Origin: Parachlamydiales bacterium
GTDB lineage: Bacteria; Chlamydiota; Chlamydiia; Chlamydiales; JAJFMK01
Length of the DNA: 13,425 bases
Assembly: GCA_020050175.1 (NCBI GenBank)
Contig: JAGVKY010000057.1
Span: forward strand, 1 to 13,425
Direction: 5' to 3'
The position numbers were made by a program, and so were the translations under genes. Of the stretch, positions 1 to 8,000 are shown in pieces. Each line of letters begins with the position of its first letter. The stretch's first letter is position 1. The notes under the pieces are model-generated. The model made no database searches, was not told where the DNA came from, and worked only from the letters and a program-made list of their open reading frames with translations.

Positions 1-911
1 AAAAAGGCAAGGGATCGGTATAAAGACCCCTCTCTCCCTAAAAAAGAGAGTCCGAAAAGAGGGAAAAGGAGGGTCGTTGCCGCGGCTGTTAAAATGATCG
101 TTAAGGCATAGCGGGTCGAAAATCGATCGAACCATTTTTCTAGGCGCGGTTTTTTTTCTTCGGCTTCTGTCACGAGTTTAATAATCTTTGAGAGTGTTGA
201 GTCGATACTGGAATGAGTGACTAAAAGAGTGAGCGTTCCATCCACGGTCAGTGCACCTGCAGGAACAGGATCATTTTTTCCTTTCGCGATAGGCTCCGCT
301 TCGCCAGTAAGGTGAGCCAGATTGAGCAATGAGCGCCCCTCAACAACTTCTCCATCCAGAGGAACATATTCTCCAGCCCTGACGACTATCAGCGAACCTA
401 CTGGCACTTCTTCAACTGCACGCTCGATAAGCTTTCCATCCTCCAACAAAACTAAAGCTTTTTTGGGAGTGAGGGTTTTAAGTTCTTGTATCGCCCCCTT
501 TGCTTTGCTGGAGACCATCTCCTCTAAAGATCCTGAAACGGCAAAAAGAACCAGAAGTAGCCCCCCCTCGTAAGCTCCGCCAATAAAAATCGAGCTATAG
601 GCCGCAAGAGTCATCAACACATCGATATTGACGTTTAGGAGAGAGAGATCTTCTAAAGCTCCGATTAAGGCAGGGGTGCCGGAGATGATGTAGACGAGCA
701 ATAAAAGGACATAGGAGAAAGGCAAAAGAGAGGGATGCCAAGAGGTCAAAAAACTCAAAAGTAGGAGCAACGCGGAGAATAGGGAGGCTTTGAGAAAAAG
801 ATTTTTCCCAATTTTCCCTTCTCCCGAAAAGAGAAAGGGGCTCTCCTCGACAGGAGAGCCTAAAGCAAAAAAGGTCTCGAATCGGGCGGCGTCTATGGGG
901 AGAGGTTCCAT
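1..911 (-). CDS. Heavy-metal-transporting P-type (P1B) ATPase, 3' end cut by window edge
   Basis: Membrane pump that would use ATP to move a transition metal ion across the inner membrane. The minus-strand frame is open from ATG at 911 to base 1 (303 codons, no stop). The protein begins MEPLPIDAARF. It has hydrophobic segments at about residues 41-80 and 100-120, an actuator domain with the dephosphorylation motif TGE (Thr202-Glu204), the typical segment EEKKPRLEKWFDRFS, and a further hydrophobic segment near the edge. The frame leaves the window before the membrane CPC-type metal site and the DKTGT phosphorylation site, so ion specificity cannot be read. There is no N-terminal CXXC metal-binding domain, so this is a short ZntA-like form; chlamydial genomes carry one annotated zntA (recalled). 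Its start overlaps the end of the upstream transporter gene by 19 bases, so the two are probably co-transcribed and translationally coupled. Confidence 0.88.
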   Translation of the reverse strand, partial: MEPLPIDAARFETFFALGSPVEESPFLFSGEGKIGKNLFLKASLFSALLLLLSFLTSWHPSLLPFSYVLLLLVYIISGTPALIGALEDLSLLNVNIDVLMTLAAYSSIFIGGAYEGGLLLVLFAVSGSLEEMVSSKAKGAIQELKTLTPKKALVLLEDGKLIERAVEEVPVGSLIVVRAGEYVPLDGEVVEGRSLLNLAHLTGEAEPIAKGKNDPVPAGALTVDGTLTLLVTHSSIDSTLSKIIKLVTEAEEKKPRLEKWFDRFSTRYALTIILTAAATTLLFPLFGLSFLGREGSLYRSLAF

Positions 912-1639
912 GCTAAAAATGGGATCCCGAGAGAAAGGACGGCAAGAGCAAGCTGCCAAACAATGGTTGGGAGTGGACGGTTACGGAGAAGCGACGCTGA
1001 TAAGGCAGCACTGGCAATAAATAAAATGGGCAATGTGATCCAAGGACTCAAAGGATGGATAAAAAGGGCTCCTAAAACTAAGGCTGCAGCTACAGCAACT
1101 CCAAGAGCTGCTCCGCAACCTTGCTTAAGAGGATGTTCTTCGGAATGAAGAGATAAGCCCAACTCCTCCTCGACCATCACGCGTAAAAGTCGCTCTCCAT
1201 CTGCCATCAGGACATCCAGAACCTCTTCTAACAATTTTCCTTCAAATCCTTTGACTCGATACAGCTCTCTCAATTCCTCTCTTTCTTGTTGCCGATGATG
1301 CTCAATCTCATATTTCTCTTCTTCTACAATCCGATGCAACCTTTCGAGGCGGGACCAGCCAAGCAAAGCTCCTCGCCCTCCTTTCCACGCCAACCAACCT
1401 AAAGCAACAGGCAACATCACGACTGGGTAAACTCCAAGTTCTACCCCGAGAAATAGCAACAATTCCCAAAGAAAACCCAGCAAAAGAGCCGTCTCCCTCA
1501 GAGCGTCGGCAAAACCTGAGATCGCCCCAGAGGGCTCAGCTCCATGGATTTCCGACTTTCCAATAAGTCCATCCTTTTGCGCCTGAACAACATGCTCGAG
1601 CGCACCCTTACCCTTAAAATGTGATGCATTGCTTCCCAT
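893..1639 (-). CDS. VIT1/CCC1-family (iron/manganese) transporter-like membrane protein
   Basis: A 248-residue membrane protein resembling the VIT/CCC1 family, which moves Fe2+ or Mn2+ out of the cytoplasm. The layout fits: a hydrophilic N-terminus with EIHGAEPSG (about 30-38), two membrane segments (about 50-66 and 69-85), then a long charged helical region (about 97-165) rich in Glu and His (EEEKYEIEHHRQQEREE). Three more membrane segments follow (about 173-245). The charged region corresponds in position to the metal-binding domain between TM2 and TM3 of VIT1, including an ELxELYRxKGF segment typical of the family. ATG at 1639 is preceded by GGGGAGAA about ten bases upstream. It is followed by, and overlaps, the P-type ATPase gene, which supports a shared metal-homeostasis role. 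Assignment is by pattern only; the direction of transport and the metal are inferred from the family. Confidence 0.75.
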   Translation of the reverse strand: MGSNASHFKGKGALEHVVQAQKDGLIGKSEIHGAEPSGAISGFADALRETALLLGFLWELLLFLGVELGVYPVVMLPVALGWLAWKGGRGALLGWSRLERLHRIVEEEKYEIEHHRQQEREELRELYRVKGFEGKLLEEVLDVLMADGERLLRVMVEEELGLSLHSEEHPLKQGCGAALGVAVAAALVLGALFIHPLSPWITLPILFIASAALSASLLRNRPLPTIVWQLALAVLSLGIPFLAWNLSP

Positions 1640-1727
1640 GCCCTAATTCTCCCCATCCCTCCCTTATTTAAGCAACCCTGGATATGAAGTTCTTACAACA
1701 AGTGATTTATTAAGAGATGTTAATTAA

Positions 1728-1745
1728 ACTAATTGTTACTAATTG
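1728..1745. repeat. Pair of ACTAATTG direct repeats, 10-bp period
   Basis: ACTAATTG occurs at 1728-1735 and again at 1738-1745, one helical turn apart. Both lie in the AT-rich stretch between the divergent transporter pair and the CsbD/BON gene, about 35-50 bases before the latter's start. The spacing would suit a regulator binding one face of the DNA, but in sequence this AT-rich chance is a real possibility. No convincing -10/-35 pair was found here. Confidence 0.25.
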
Positions 1746-1778
1746 ATTAAAGAGAAAAATCAACTTAAAGGAGAAATC

Positions 1779-2357
1779 GTGAACAACACTCTTTTCGAAC
1801 AACAATGGCAGCAATTAAAAAGCTTTATCCTCGCCAAATGGAACAAATTAACTGAGGATGACCTTAGACAAATTGGCGGTCGTTACGATCAATTTATCGC
1901 TAAACTCCAAGAAAAATATGGTTATACAAGGGAACAAGCTGAAGATCAAGTTCGCGATTGGAAACCTAATGTCACCGCTGACTACAATAGAGACACTGTA
2001 AAAAAAGAGAGTTCTAGACCAAGCTGGTTGCCATGGGCCCTCCTTGCAGCTGGCCTTCTCCTCCTATGGGCATACTGGGGAAATCGGGAAGAACCGACAA
2101 CAACAGCCCCTACAACTACTCAAACGACTCAAACTAGTCCAGCCACTGATGATGCAGCAGCTACACAGAACCTACGTGATGCTCTTGCAGGCAGCGGCGA
2201 CATCACTTCTTCCAACATTCAAATAGAAGTTCGTAATGGTGTAGCAACTATTCGCGGAACAATCCCAACAGCAACACAAAAGGACAAGGTTACCTCGATT
2301 GCTTCACGTGTCCCTAACGTGGCAAAAGTGAACAACCTGCTCGAGGTAACACCCTAA
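1779..2357 (+). CDS. CsbD-like domain + membrane helix + BON domain envelope protein
   Basis: A 192-residue protein of stress/envelope type. Residues about 3-66 resemble CsbD-family stress proteins (WQQLKSFILAKWNKLTEDDL ... GRYDQFIAKLQEKYGYTREQAEDQV). One strongly hydrophobic helix follows (about 82-98, LPWALLAAGLLLLWAYWG), then a Thr-rich linker (about 100-125). The C-terminal BON domain (about 130-192) has the usual pattern IEVRNGVATIRGTI ... ASRVPNVAKVNNLLEV. BON domains bind membranes or other envelope components, so the likely topology is CsbD-like part inside and BON part in the periplasm. I chose the GTG at 1779 because AAAGGAGA lies five bases before it. The frame could extend to a TTG at 1743, but that lacks a comparable ribosome site. 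A strong terminator follows, so it is probably transcribed alone. Function is unproven; a role in osmotic or envelope stress is inferred. Confidence 0.82.
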   Translation: MNNTLFEQQWQQLKSFILAKWNKLTEDDLRQIGGRYDQFIAKLQEKYGYTREQAEDQVRDWKPNVTADYNRDTVKKESSRPSWLPWALLAAGLLLLWAYWGNREEPTTTAPTTTQTTQTSPATDDAAATQNLRDALAGSGDITSSNIQIEVRNGVATIRGTIPTATQKDKVTSIASRVPNVAKVNNLLEVTP

Positions 2358-2371
2358 CAATCATTGACTTT

Positions 2372-2406
2372 CCCTTTCCCAACTTCGTTGGGAAAGGGGC
2401 TTTCTT
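2372..2406 (+). terminator. Intrinsic terminator after CsbD/BON gene
   Basis: A perfect 12-bp stem, CCCTTTCCCAAC (2372-2383) pairing with GTTGGGAAAGGG (2387-2398) around a tight TTC loop, is followed by a T-rich run (TTTCTT at 2401-2406). It starts 15 bases after the stop codon, the expected place for a Rho-independent terminator of the gene ending at 2357. Confidence 0.88.
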
Positions 2407-2500
2407 CCCAAACAAATTTTCATTCAGCACCATCAAATAGACCTACACCCTTTGCTATGACTGTACCTATTTCTAGTTGCATAATGGCCATTTTTTAGGC

Positions 2501-2515
2501 ACAATCAAAGATTGT
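2501..2515. promoter_or_regulatory. Palindrome ahead of toxin-antitoxin pair, candidate operator
   Basis: ACAATC-AAA-GATTGT is a perfect inverted repeat with 6-bp arms and a 3-base centre, ending ten bases before the toxin start. A weak promoter-like pair (TTGCAT at 2477-2482 and CACAAT at 2500-2505, 17-base spacer) would put the palindrome over the -10/start point. HigA-type antitoxins repress their own operon by binding such palindromes, so this is a reasonable autoregulation site, but it is short and unproven. Confidence 0.45.
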
Positions 2516-2524
2516 AGGGTTGAG

Positions 2525-2908
2525 ATGAAAAAAGAATACGTCGTCTACGAAGGTTCTGAATTTACGATAGAATGGTTCTTTACTGAGCGGGGCAAAAGTC
2601 CAGCTAAAGAGTACTTCGATGATTTAACCCGAGAAAGAAAACTTGAGGCTTTTAAATTATTCAAAACTATGGCCGAAGTAGGAAAAATTCATAACATCAC
2701 TAAGTTTCGACACGAAGGTGATGGTGTTTATGCTTTTAAGCCCAAACCCGACCGTTTTTTATGTTTTTTCTTTTCTGGAAAGAAAATTGTGATTACTAAT
2801 GGGTTTGAGAAAAAAACAGACAAGCTTTCTCCTACTGAGAAGAAAAAAGCGCAAGTCGCGCAGGAAGATTACTCAAAGAGGGTAAAAAAAGGGTGTTATT
2901 ATGAGTAA
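2525..2908 (+). CDS. HigB/Gp49-like (RelE superfamily) toxin of a toxin-antitoxin pair
   Basis: A 127-residue protein of the phage-derived Gp49-like/HigB toxin family, ribosome-associated mRNA endonucleases that slow growth when the antitoxin is lost. Family features visible from the ATG at 2525: an N-terminal strand ending in EWFF, GKSPAKEYFDDL, a helical middle with FKLFKTMAEVGKI, KFRHEGDGVYAFKPK, the strand FLCFFFSGKKIVITNGFEKK, and a Lys-rich end with LSPTEKKKA. This start is preceded by a weak AGGG five bases upstream. A TTG at 2477 would add 16 residues but fits the family poorly. The stop overlaps the start of the antitoxin gene by eight bases. Toxin-first order is usual for higBA. Catalytic residues in this family are poorly conserved, so activity cannot be confirmed. 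Confidence 0.85.
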   Translation: MKKEYVVYEGSEFTIEWFFTERGKSPAKEYFDDLTRERKLEAFKLFKTMAEVGKIHNITKFRHEGDGVYAFKPKPDRFLCFFFSGKKIVITNGFEKKTDKLSPTEKKKAQVAQEDYSKRVKKGCYYE

Positions 2909-3278
2909 AGAGCGAAAAGAATATTCTTCTACATATGAACGCTTGATCCACGAAGATCCTGATTTTGAGAAAGATCTCAATAAAGATTACCATGAATTTG
3001 TACTCTCTGAACTTCTTCTAGCATTAATGGAGGAGGATCAAATTTCTATCAGAAAACTTGCTAAGGAAGCCGGCGTCTCACCCTCTCTCATCCAAGATTT
3101 GAGAACTGGAAAAAAAGAAAATCTGACATTTCGCTCATTTTCAAGCATTGCTGATGCTCTTGGATACGATATTGTGCTTGAAAGAAGATCCAAAAAATCA
3201 ATTTCACCAACCAAAATTAAAGTTGCCGCTACCAAAAAAAGAGCAATATCTACTCGAAGAAAAACAACTACAAAATGA
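2901..3278 (+). CDS. HigA/XRE-type HTH antitoxin with a histone-like basic tail
   Basis: A 125-residue partner of the toxin just upstream. It should neutralise the toxin and repress the operon. An N-terminal helical part (about 1-45) precedes a helix-turn-helix of the XRE/Cro type (about 48-90: ISIRKLAKEAGVSPSLIQDL ... FSSIADALGYDIVLE). After Leu93-Glu94 the protein continues as a low-complexity tail (95-125) with 13 Lys/Arg in 31 residues and no acidic residue, including AATKKRA and TRRKTTTK. Such tails are typical of histone-H1-like proteins, including chlamydial Hc1/Hc2, and are not part of ordinary HigA proteins. The ATG at 2901 overlaps the toxin end by eight bases, so translation is probably coupled. 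No clear terminator follows. Confidence 0.85.
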   Translation: MSKERKEYSSTYERLIHEDPDFEKDLNKDYHEFVLSELLLALMEEDQISIRKLAKEAGVSPSLIQDLRTGKKENLTFRSFSSIADALGYDIVLERRSKKSISPTKIKVAATKKRAISTRRKTTTK

Positions 3279-3347
3279 AAGTGTTTTAAGAAAATCGTAT
3301 TTGGGACAAAAAAACAAAACCCTTCTTCCTTTCAATCTAATATTTGA

Positions 3348-3353
3348 TACAAT
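3348..3353 (+). promoter_or_regulatory. Possible -10 box ahead of the small membrane protein gene
   Basis: TACAAT (five of six bases of the consensus) lies 18 bases before the ATG at 3372, in the gap after the antitoxin gene. No good -35 hexamer sits at the proper distance, so this is weak. Confidence 0.25.
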
Positions 3354-3371
3354 CAAGATTTTGAGGTCGAT

Positions 3372-3641
3372 ATGGATCAAACGCAGTTTAAGTTGAACTA
3401 CAGAGGCTCGCTTTTCTGGTTAATTTTTTGGCTTATCATCTTTTTTCCCATAGCTTTTGTCTTACTTCTGACAGCTAGCTCATTTCGAATCAGAGGAACG
3501 ATCTACGACTTACAATACAACGGCTCTCGTTTTTGGCTCTGCTTCTGGGTCCTTATCTTTTTCCCTGTCGCCTTTCTCCTCCTCTTCATCAATGGCCTAG
3601 ACATCACCACCAAAAAAGTTGATGACACTCCAAGTTTATAA
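3372..3641 (+). CDS. Small two-helix membrane protein with internal duplication
   Basis: An 89-residue protein of unknown function. It consists of two copies of one unit at residues 6-33 and 45-72: about FKLNYRGSLFWLIFWLIIFF followed by PIAFVLLL, then YDLQYNGSRFWLCFWVLIFF followed by PVAFLLLF. I count 17 identities over 28 aligned positions (L, Y, GS, FWL, FW, IFFP, AF, LL). Each unit is a short polar strand followed by one membrane helix, giving two membrane passes. The ATG at 3372 is preceded by GAGG five bases upstream. The stop codon abuts the stop of the amidase gene on the other strand with no base between. Both the duplication and the ribosome site support a real gene. No family name is recalled with confidence. 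Confidence 0.75.
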   Translation: MDQTQFKLNYRGSLFWLIFWLIIFFPIAFVLLLTASSFRIRGTIYDLQYNGSRFWLCFWVLIFFPVAFLLLFINGLDITTKKVDDTPSL

Positions 3642-3646
3642 TTAAT
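3587..3646 (+). repeat. Split repeat, copy A (3' end of small membrane gene)
   Basis: CATCAATGGCCTAGA (3587-3601) and, 27 bases later, TCCAAGTTTATAATTA (3629-3644) recur in the same order and orientation at 4903-4937 on the far side of the amidase gene, with one and two mismatches respectively. Copy A lies in the last codons of the small membrane protein gene and across the abutting stop codons. Confidence 0.5.
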
Positions 3647-4826
3647 CGAAACCGTCTTCAAATTGTTGAAGCAAAAGTTCGTCATTGCCTTGACTTGCCA
3701 GAAAAGAAATTCCAACAGGAACCCCCTCTTGAGAATGACCATAAGGCAAAGTAAGCTCGGGCGAAGAGGCAAGCCCTGCGAGCGGTGTAAAACTGGGTGT
3801 GGATGTGTGATTGCCAGGACTGTGAATAGACACCGAACCTTTTTTTGGAGCCAGTAAAGCCCTGGTAGGAAGACAGAGTAAAGAGCTTTCCCCTAAGAAG
3901 GTATTAAATTTATTTTTGATTTCCTCACGCTTTTGAATGGCATCTGCAATTTGCGTGCGATCGCATTTCTTAGCCGACTCGAAATTAGCAGCAATCAATG
4001 AACCAAAAGAAGGACGGACATCCTCGATCCACGCACCCAGGCTGCTCCAGACTTCAGCCCACTGCAAAGTGCGATAAATCTTACGAAGTGTCTCGAATGT
4101 AACACCCTGGCCGAAGATTTCTTCTAATACAACTTCTCTACATGGATACCTTTGCCGAATCTGTTTTAATACTGGCTCAAGGGCTGCTTGAACCTCCTTA
4201 TCTGACATGGCAAAGGCATCTCTCAGAATCAACACCTCTTTGAGAGCTCCTCTTTTTTTCTCGTTGGCCAGAAGCACCCTCGCCACGTCTGCACAAATTT
4301 TTTCTGTTTTTGCAAAGATACCCACTGTGTCAAAACTAGGGGCGAATGGGACCACACCTGCCAAGGAAATTCGACCATGTGAGGGGCGAAAACCGACAAT
4401 ACCGCAATTATTCGCAGGCACTCGAACCGATCCTCCTGTATCTGTACCTAAGGCAAAGTCGACCTGCCCACAGGCAACAGCGGAAGCAGAGCCGCTTGAA
4501 GATCCACCAGGAACGCGATCAGGAGCTTTTGGATTGAGTGGAGTTCCATAAAAGAAGTTTTCCCCTAGCAGGCTATAGGCCAATTCGTCGAGCGTGGTTT
4601 TCCCTTTGCAGATGGCACCATGGGATAAAAGCTGCTCAACGCAAATGGCATGACAAGTAGCAGGGGGGTGGCTATTTTCCCAAGTGGGATTACCCCCGCC
4701 CGTCTTGTAACCTTCGATATCGATGAGATCTTTAACTCCAAAAGTCAGACCAGAAAGCTTACCCAATCGATAAGGAGGAATCTCAAAAACCTGGACAAAC
4801 GCTTTAGATTCAGAATTATCGATCAT
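3642..4826 (-). CDS. Amidase-signature family amidohydrolase
   Basis: A 394-residue cytosolic hydrolase that would cleave an amide (or related C-N) bond; the substrate cannot be read from sequence. The Ser-cisSer-Lys triad is complete: Lys32 in FGVKDLID, Ser109 in PGGSSSGSASA, and nucleophile Ser133 in GTDTGGSVRVPA. The 24-residue gap between the two serines and 77 residues from Lys to the first Ser match FAAH and GatA spacing. The protein is shorter than GatA (about 480 residues), and no gatB or gatC is nearby, so a stand-alone amidase is more likely than the tRNA amidotransferase subunit. The ATG at 4826 has no clear Shine-Dalgarno site, and an in-frame stop eight codons upstream limits alternatives. 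Its stop directly abuts that of the convergent small membrane gene, with no terminator between them. Confidence 0.88.
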   Translation of the reverse strand: MIDNSESKAFVQVFEIPPYRLGKLSGLTFGVKDLIDIEGYKTGGGNPTWENSHPPATCHAICVEQLLSHGAICKGKTTLDELAYSLLGENFFYGTPLNPKAPDRVPGGSSSGSASAVACGQVDFALGTDTGGSVRVPANNCGIVGFRPSHGRISLAGVVPFAPSFDTVGIFAKTEKICADVARVLLANEKKRGALKEVLILRDAFAMSDKEVQAALEPVLKQIRQRYPCREVVLEEIFGQGVTFETLRKIYRTLQWAEVWSSLGAWIEDVRPSFGSLIAANFESAKKCDRTQIADAIQKREEIKNKFNTFLGESSLLCLPTRALLAPKKGSVSIHSPGNHTSTPSFTPLAGLASSPELTLPYGHSQEGVPVGISFLASQGNDELLLQQFEDGFD

Positions 4827-4902
4827 CAGATGGGAGCGCTGTTAAAGAGATTTAACCATAGCCTTTCAAGGAAAAGATTTCAATTTTCCAGGAACCTCAC
4901 GC

Positions 4903-4938
4903 CATCAACGGCCTAGATCAATCCAAGCTCATAATTAG
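4903..4938 (+). repeat. Split repeat, copy B (upstream of amidase start)
   Basis: CATCAACGGCCTAGA (4903-4917) and TCCAAGCTCATAATTA (4922-4937) match copy A at 3587-3644. Here the two halves are four bases apart instead of 27. Copy B is in the non-coding gap between the divergent amidase and rhs genes and looks like a decayed fragment of the small membrane gene's 3' end. Confidence 0.5.
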
Positions 4939-4971
4939 TTTAAACGTCTGTGCGCTAAAAGAGCTGCTGGA

Positions 4972-4977
4972 TAGAAT
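4972..4977 (+). promoter_or_regulatory. Possible -10 box of the rhs operon
   Basis: TAGAAT (five of six consensus bases) lies 23 bases before the GTG at 5001. No good -35 is found at 16-18 bases upstream. This gap must hold the divergent promoters for the rhs run and the amidase, but I cannot place them firmly. Confidence 0.25.
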
Positions 4978-5000
4978 ACATTGAAAACCGCAGGTTTTTC

Positions 5001-8000
5001 GTGCGCTTTGTCCTTCTCCTTTGTTTGGTTATTTCCTTTGGATTCTCCGAAGAAAATCCCCACTCTCCAACACCCTTCGAAATCGCCTCCTTCAGAACCG
5101 ATCTTTTAATCGGCGGAGTCGTTAATCCACTCAATGGACAGGTCTCTCTTAGACAAACGGATCTAGTGGCTAAAGGAGCTCAAGAGGTCACTCTCTCCAG
5201 AGTGTTTATTCCTCATGGGTTGCCGAATCTCATCGGCCTTGACCCTTTCCTAGATTATATTTTGTATCCCTCCTCTGCTCGCTCCCTCATTCAGGGGGGA
5301 TGGGTCTCTTTTCCTCATCAGTTTCTCACACTGGTAAAAGATCATGTTTTCTTAAACGATCGACTGGGGAATTCCTACCATTTTTCGATCAAAGATGGAA
5401 AAACAACCCTGGCAGAATCTCCTTACGGCATCACTAACCTTTCGGGCGATGAACCGAGCGGTCGTTTTGACCCCAGGAACACCAAAATTACCCAAAAAAA
5501 TGACAAGGTGATTGTCCAAACTCCGAATGGAACACTTTGCCATTATGATCGACTCAAGGATTCGACCTATCAATTAGAAAAAGAGATTCTCCCGAGCGGT
5601 AAAATCATCAGATATCGGTGCCGAGCAGACTGTTTGCTGATCCAAGGCACTGACCCCAAGGAAAGATATGTTTACGCTACGATAAAAAAGAGTCTGAATG
5701 GAAACTACCTAACTTCTACTGGATTGAAAGCTACTTATACTTTCGATCCTTTTTTGACCCACGTAAATTCTCCTTTCTACCCTTCTGAAGTTTTAGAATA
5801 TAACGACCGTTGCCACCTTACCCATCAAAATGGGGCGCATCGTGTTTTTAGATGCAGCTATGCCGCCTACGATCTATTGAATGCGAAAATTGATGTTCTC
5901 TCTTTTCCTCACGAAGGAACTTCTAAGCCCCTTTATTTTCTAGATTACGAAAGTCCAATTCCAGGCAAGAAAGGGGGAACAACAGTTGTTAAAAATGTGG
6001 ATGGAACAAAAACACTCTATCATTTTTCCAAACAACTTGTAATCACTTCTATCCAAACTTTTTACGAAGGGAAACTTCAAAAAGAGAAGCAATTTGAATG
6101 GACTGATAATCAGTGGCTAAAAAGTATCAAACTCCTTGATGGAGACCACAAAATCCTCTCCAAAAAAATTTACAATTATGACCGGTTTGGCAACCCTGTT
6201 GTTGAAATTTTTGTGGGTCCCGACGATGAGAGAAGAGAGATTAAGAGAGTATTTTCAGATGATGGCCTCCATCTCCTCTTAAGAGAAGAAGAAGAGGGGA
6301 AAATCACAACCTACAAATATCTTCCGTCGACCAATCTTTTGACTAAAAGGGTCATCAACGATCTCATGACAGAGATTTACACCTATGACGATTGTCATCA
6401 TCTCATCAAAAAAGAGGTCAAAGGGGGGAATTATGACCTAATCACTCGTTACACACTTAGACAAAAAGGACCTTTTCTCCATCTGCCTGAATGGATTGAG
6501 GAACCCACTAAAAAAACCCACCTATCCTACGACCGGTATGGCAATGTCACTAAAGAAGACATTTATGATCCCACTGGACTTTATGCTTACACTATTTATC
6601 GTGAATTTAACGAAAGAGGCGATTTACTTTCCGAAACTGATCCATTAGGGAATAAAACAACCTACACTTACACCCCTAAAGGCTATTGCACCTCCATCAC
6701 CTCTCCGACTCTTCATCAAGAGATGACTTATGATATGAAGGGGCGCCTCCGAACTCTGCAGGCCGAAAATCGCCTAACTCAATATCTCTACGACATTAAC
6801 GACCACCTCATCCAAAAGAAGAACCCTTTTGGCCATTCTACTCTCTATACTTATCATCCACTCTATGACAAGCCCATTCAAACATCTTATTTAGAGTCGG
6901 TGACATCTTCCAGCTACGATATTTTTGGCAGAGAAATTGAAAAAACAGATCCGAATGGAAATATAACAAAATACTTTTACAACATCTACGGCTCTCCCAC
7001 TAAAATTATTCATCCAGATAAAAGCAGAGAGCTCTTTGCGTATACACCTTCTGGAAAGCTCAAATGTTATACGGATGGAGAGGGTTTTAAAACATTCTAT
7101 GCCTACGATGTTTTGGACCGACTTGTTTCTAAAAAAACATCTCTAACGGAAGAACGCTTTACTTACGATCCTTTCAATTTGATTCAAGAAACTGACAAAG
7201 AAGGGCACGCCATAAACTACTCCTATAACAAAATTGGTCAAAAAATCGGGGAAGAACGGTGTGGGAGAGCGATAAAATATTCTTACGATGCCTTAGGAAG
7301 GCTTTCTTTTATTCAACAAGATGACTTAGTCACGAAATACGAAAAAGATTTCTTAGATCGTGTCCTCGAAGTTAATAAAAGTGATCTCTACAAAATCGCC
7401 TACACCTACGATTCGGCAGGAAATCTCACCTCCATCAAACATGGTACTGGCGGAATAGAACTGTTTGCCTATGACCCTTTTAATCGCTTAACTCAAGTCA
7501 CCGATCCCTTAAGCAACATCACCACTATTTCTTATCATGAGATTGATCATCTCACAAAAATTACCACCGACCCACTTGGAGTCGTCACTAAGGAAACCTT
7601 TGACCCTCATGACAGACTCATCAAAAAAGAAATCTCTGATCTCCTGACTTATGAGCAATCCTATGATCCTTCGGGAAATCTCATAGAACATAAAGACACC
7701 TTTCTCAATCGTTCTACTACATTTACTTACACCAAAAGAGATCAACTAGCCTCAGTCACTCGCGGTAATCAAACAACCTCTTACCTTTACTCTCCCAATG
7801 GTCATAAAATCCAAGAGACAAAGCCCGACGGGACCGTCTTAAAATATTCCTATTCCAACTTAGGTCATCTTCAAGAGATAAAATCGAACCATCTTCACCA
7901 CACCTTCCTACACAATCGCCTAGGCCACTTACTTTCAGCTAAAGACGAAAAGCTAGTAATCGAAATCAAAAGGGAGGTCGATCCTTTTGGCAACGTTCTA

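Noticed and set aside
893..1148. Plus-strand frames opposite the VIT-like gene
   Set aside because: Antisense to a well-formed membrane protein; Lys/Arg/Ala-rich composition typical of shadows of hydrophobic genes.
1743..1781. TTG at 1743 as start of the CsbD/BON gene
   Set aside because: The frame passes through an ideal AAAGGAGA ribosome site serving GTG at 1779, which aligns with the CsbD domain start.
2477..2527. TTG at 2477 as start of the toxin
   Set aside because: The extra 16 residues do not look like the family N-terminus and would overlap the likely promoter and palindrome; ATG at 2525 is preferred.
3148..3396. Plus-strand frame across the end of the antitoxin gene
   Set aside because: Shifted shadow of the antitoxin's Lys-rich tail, running into the next gene without a ribosome site.
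4207..4551. Long plus-strand frame inside the amidase gene
   Set aside because: Lies antisense to a complete amidase with an intact catalytic triad; low-complexity Pro/Ala composition and no ribosome site.
3642..4826. Amidase as GatA of the Glu-tRNA(Gln) amidotransferase
   Set aside because: About 90 residues shorter than usual GatA and no gatB/gatC alongside; a general amidase fits better.
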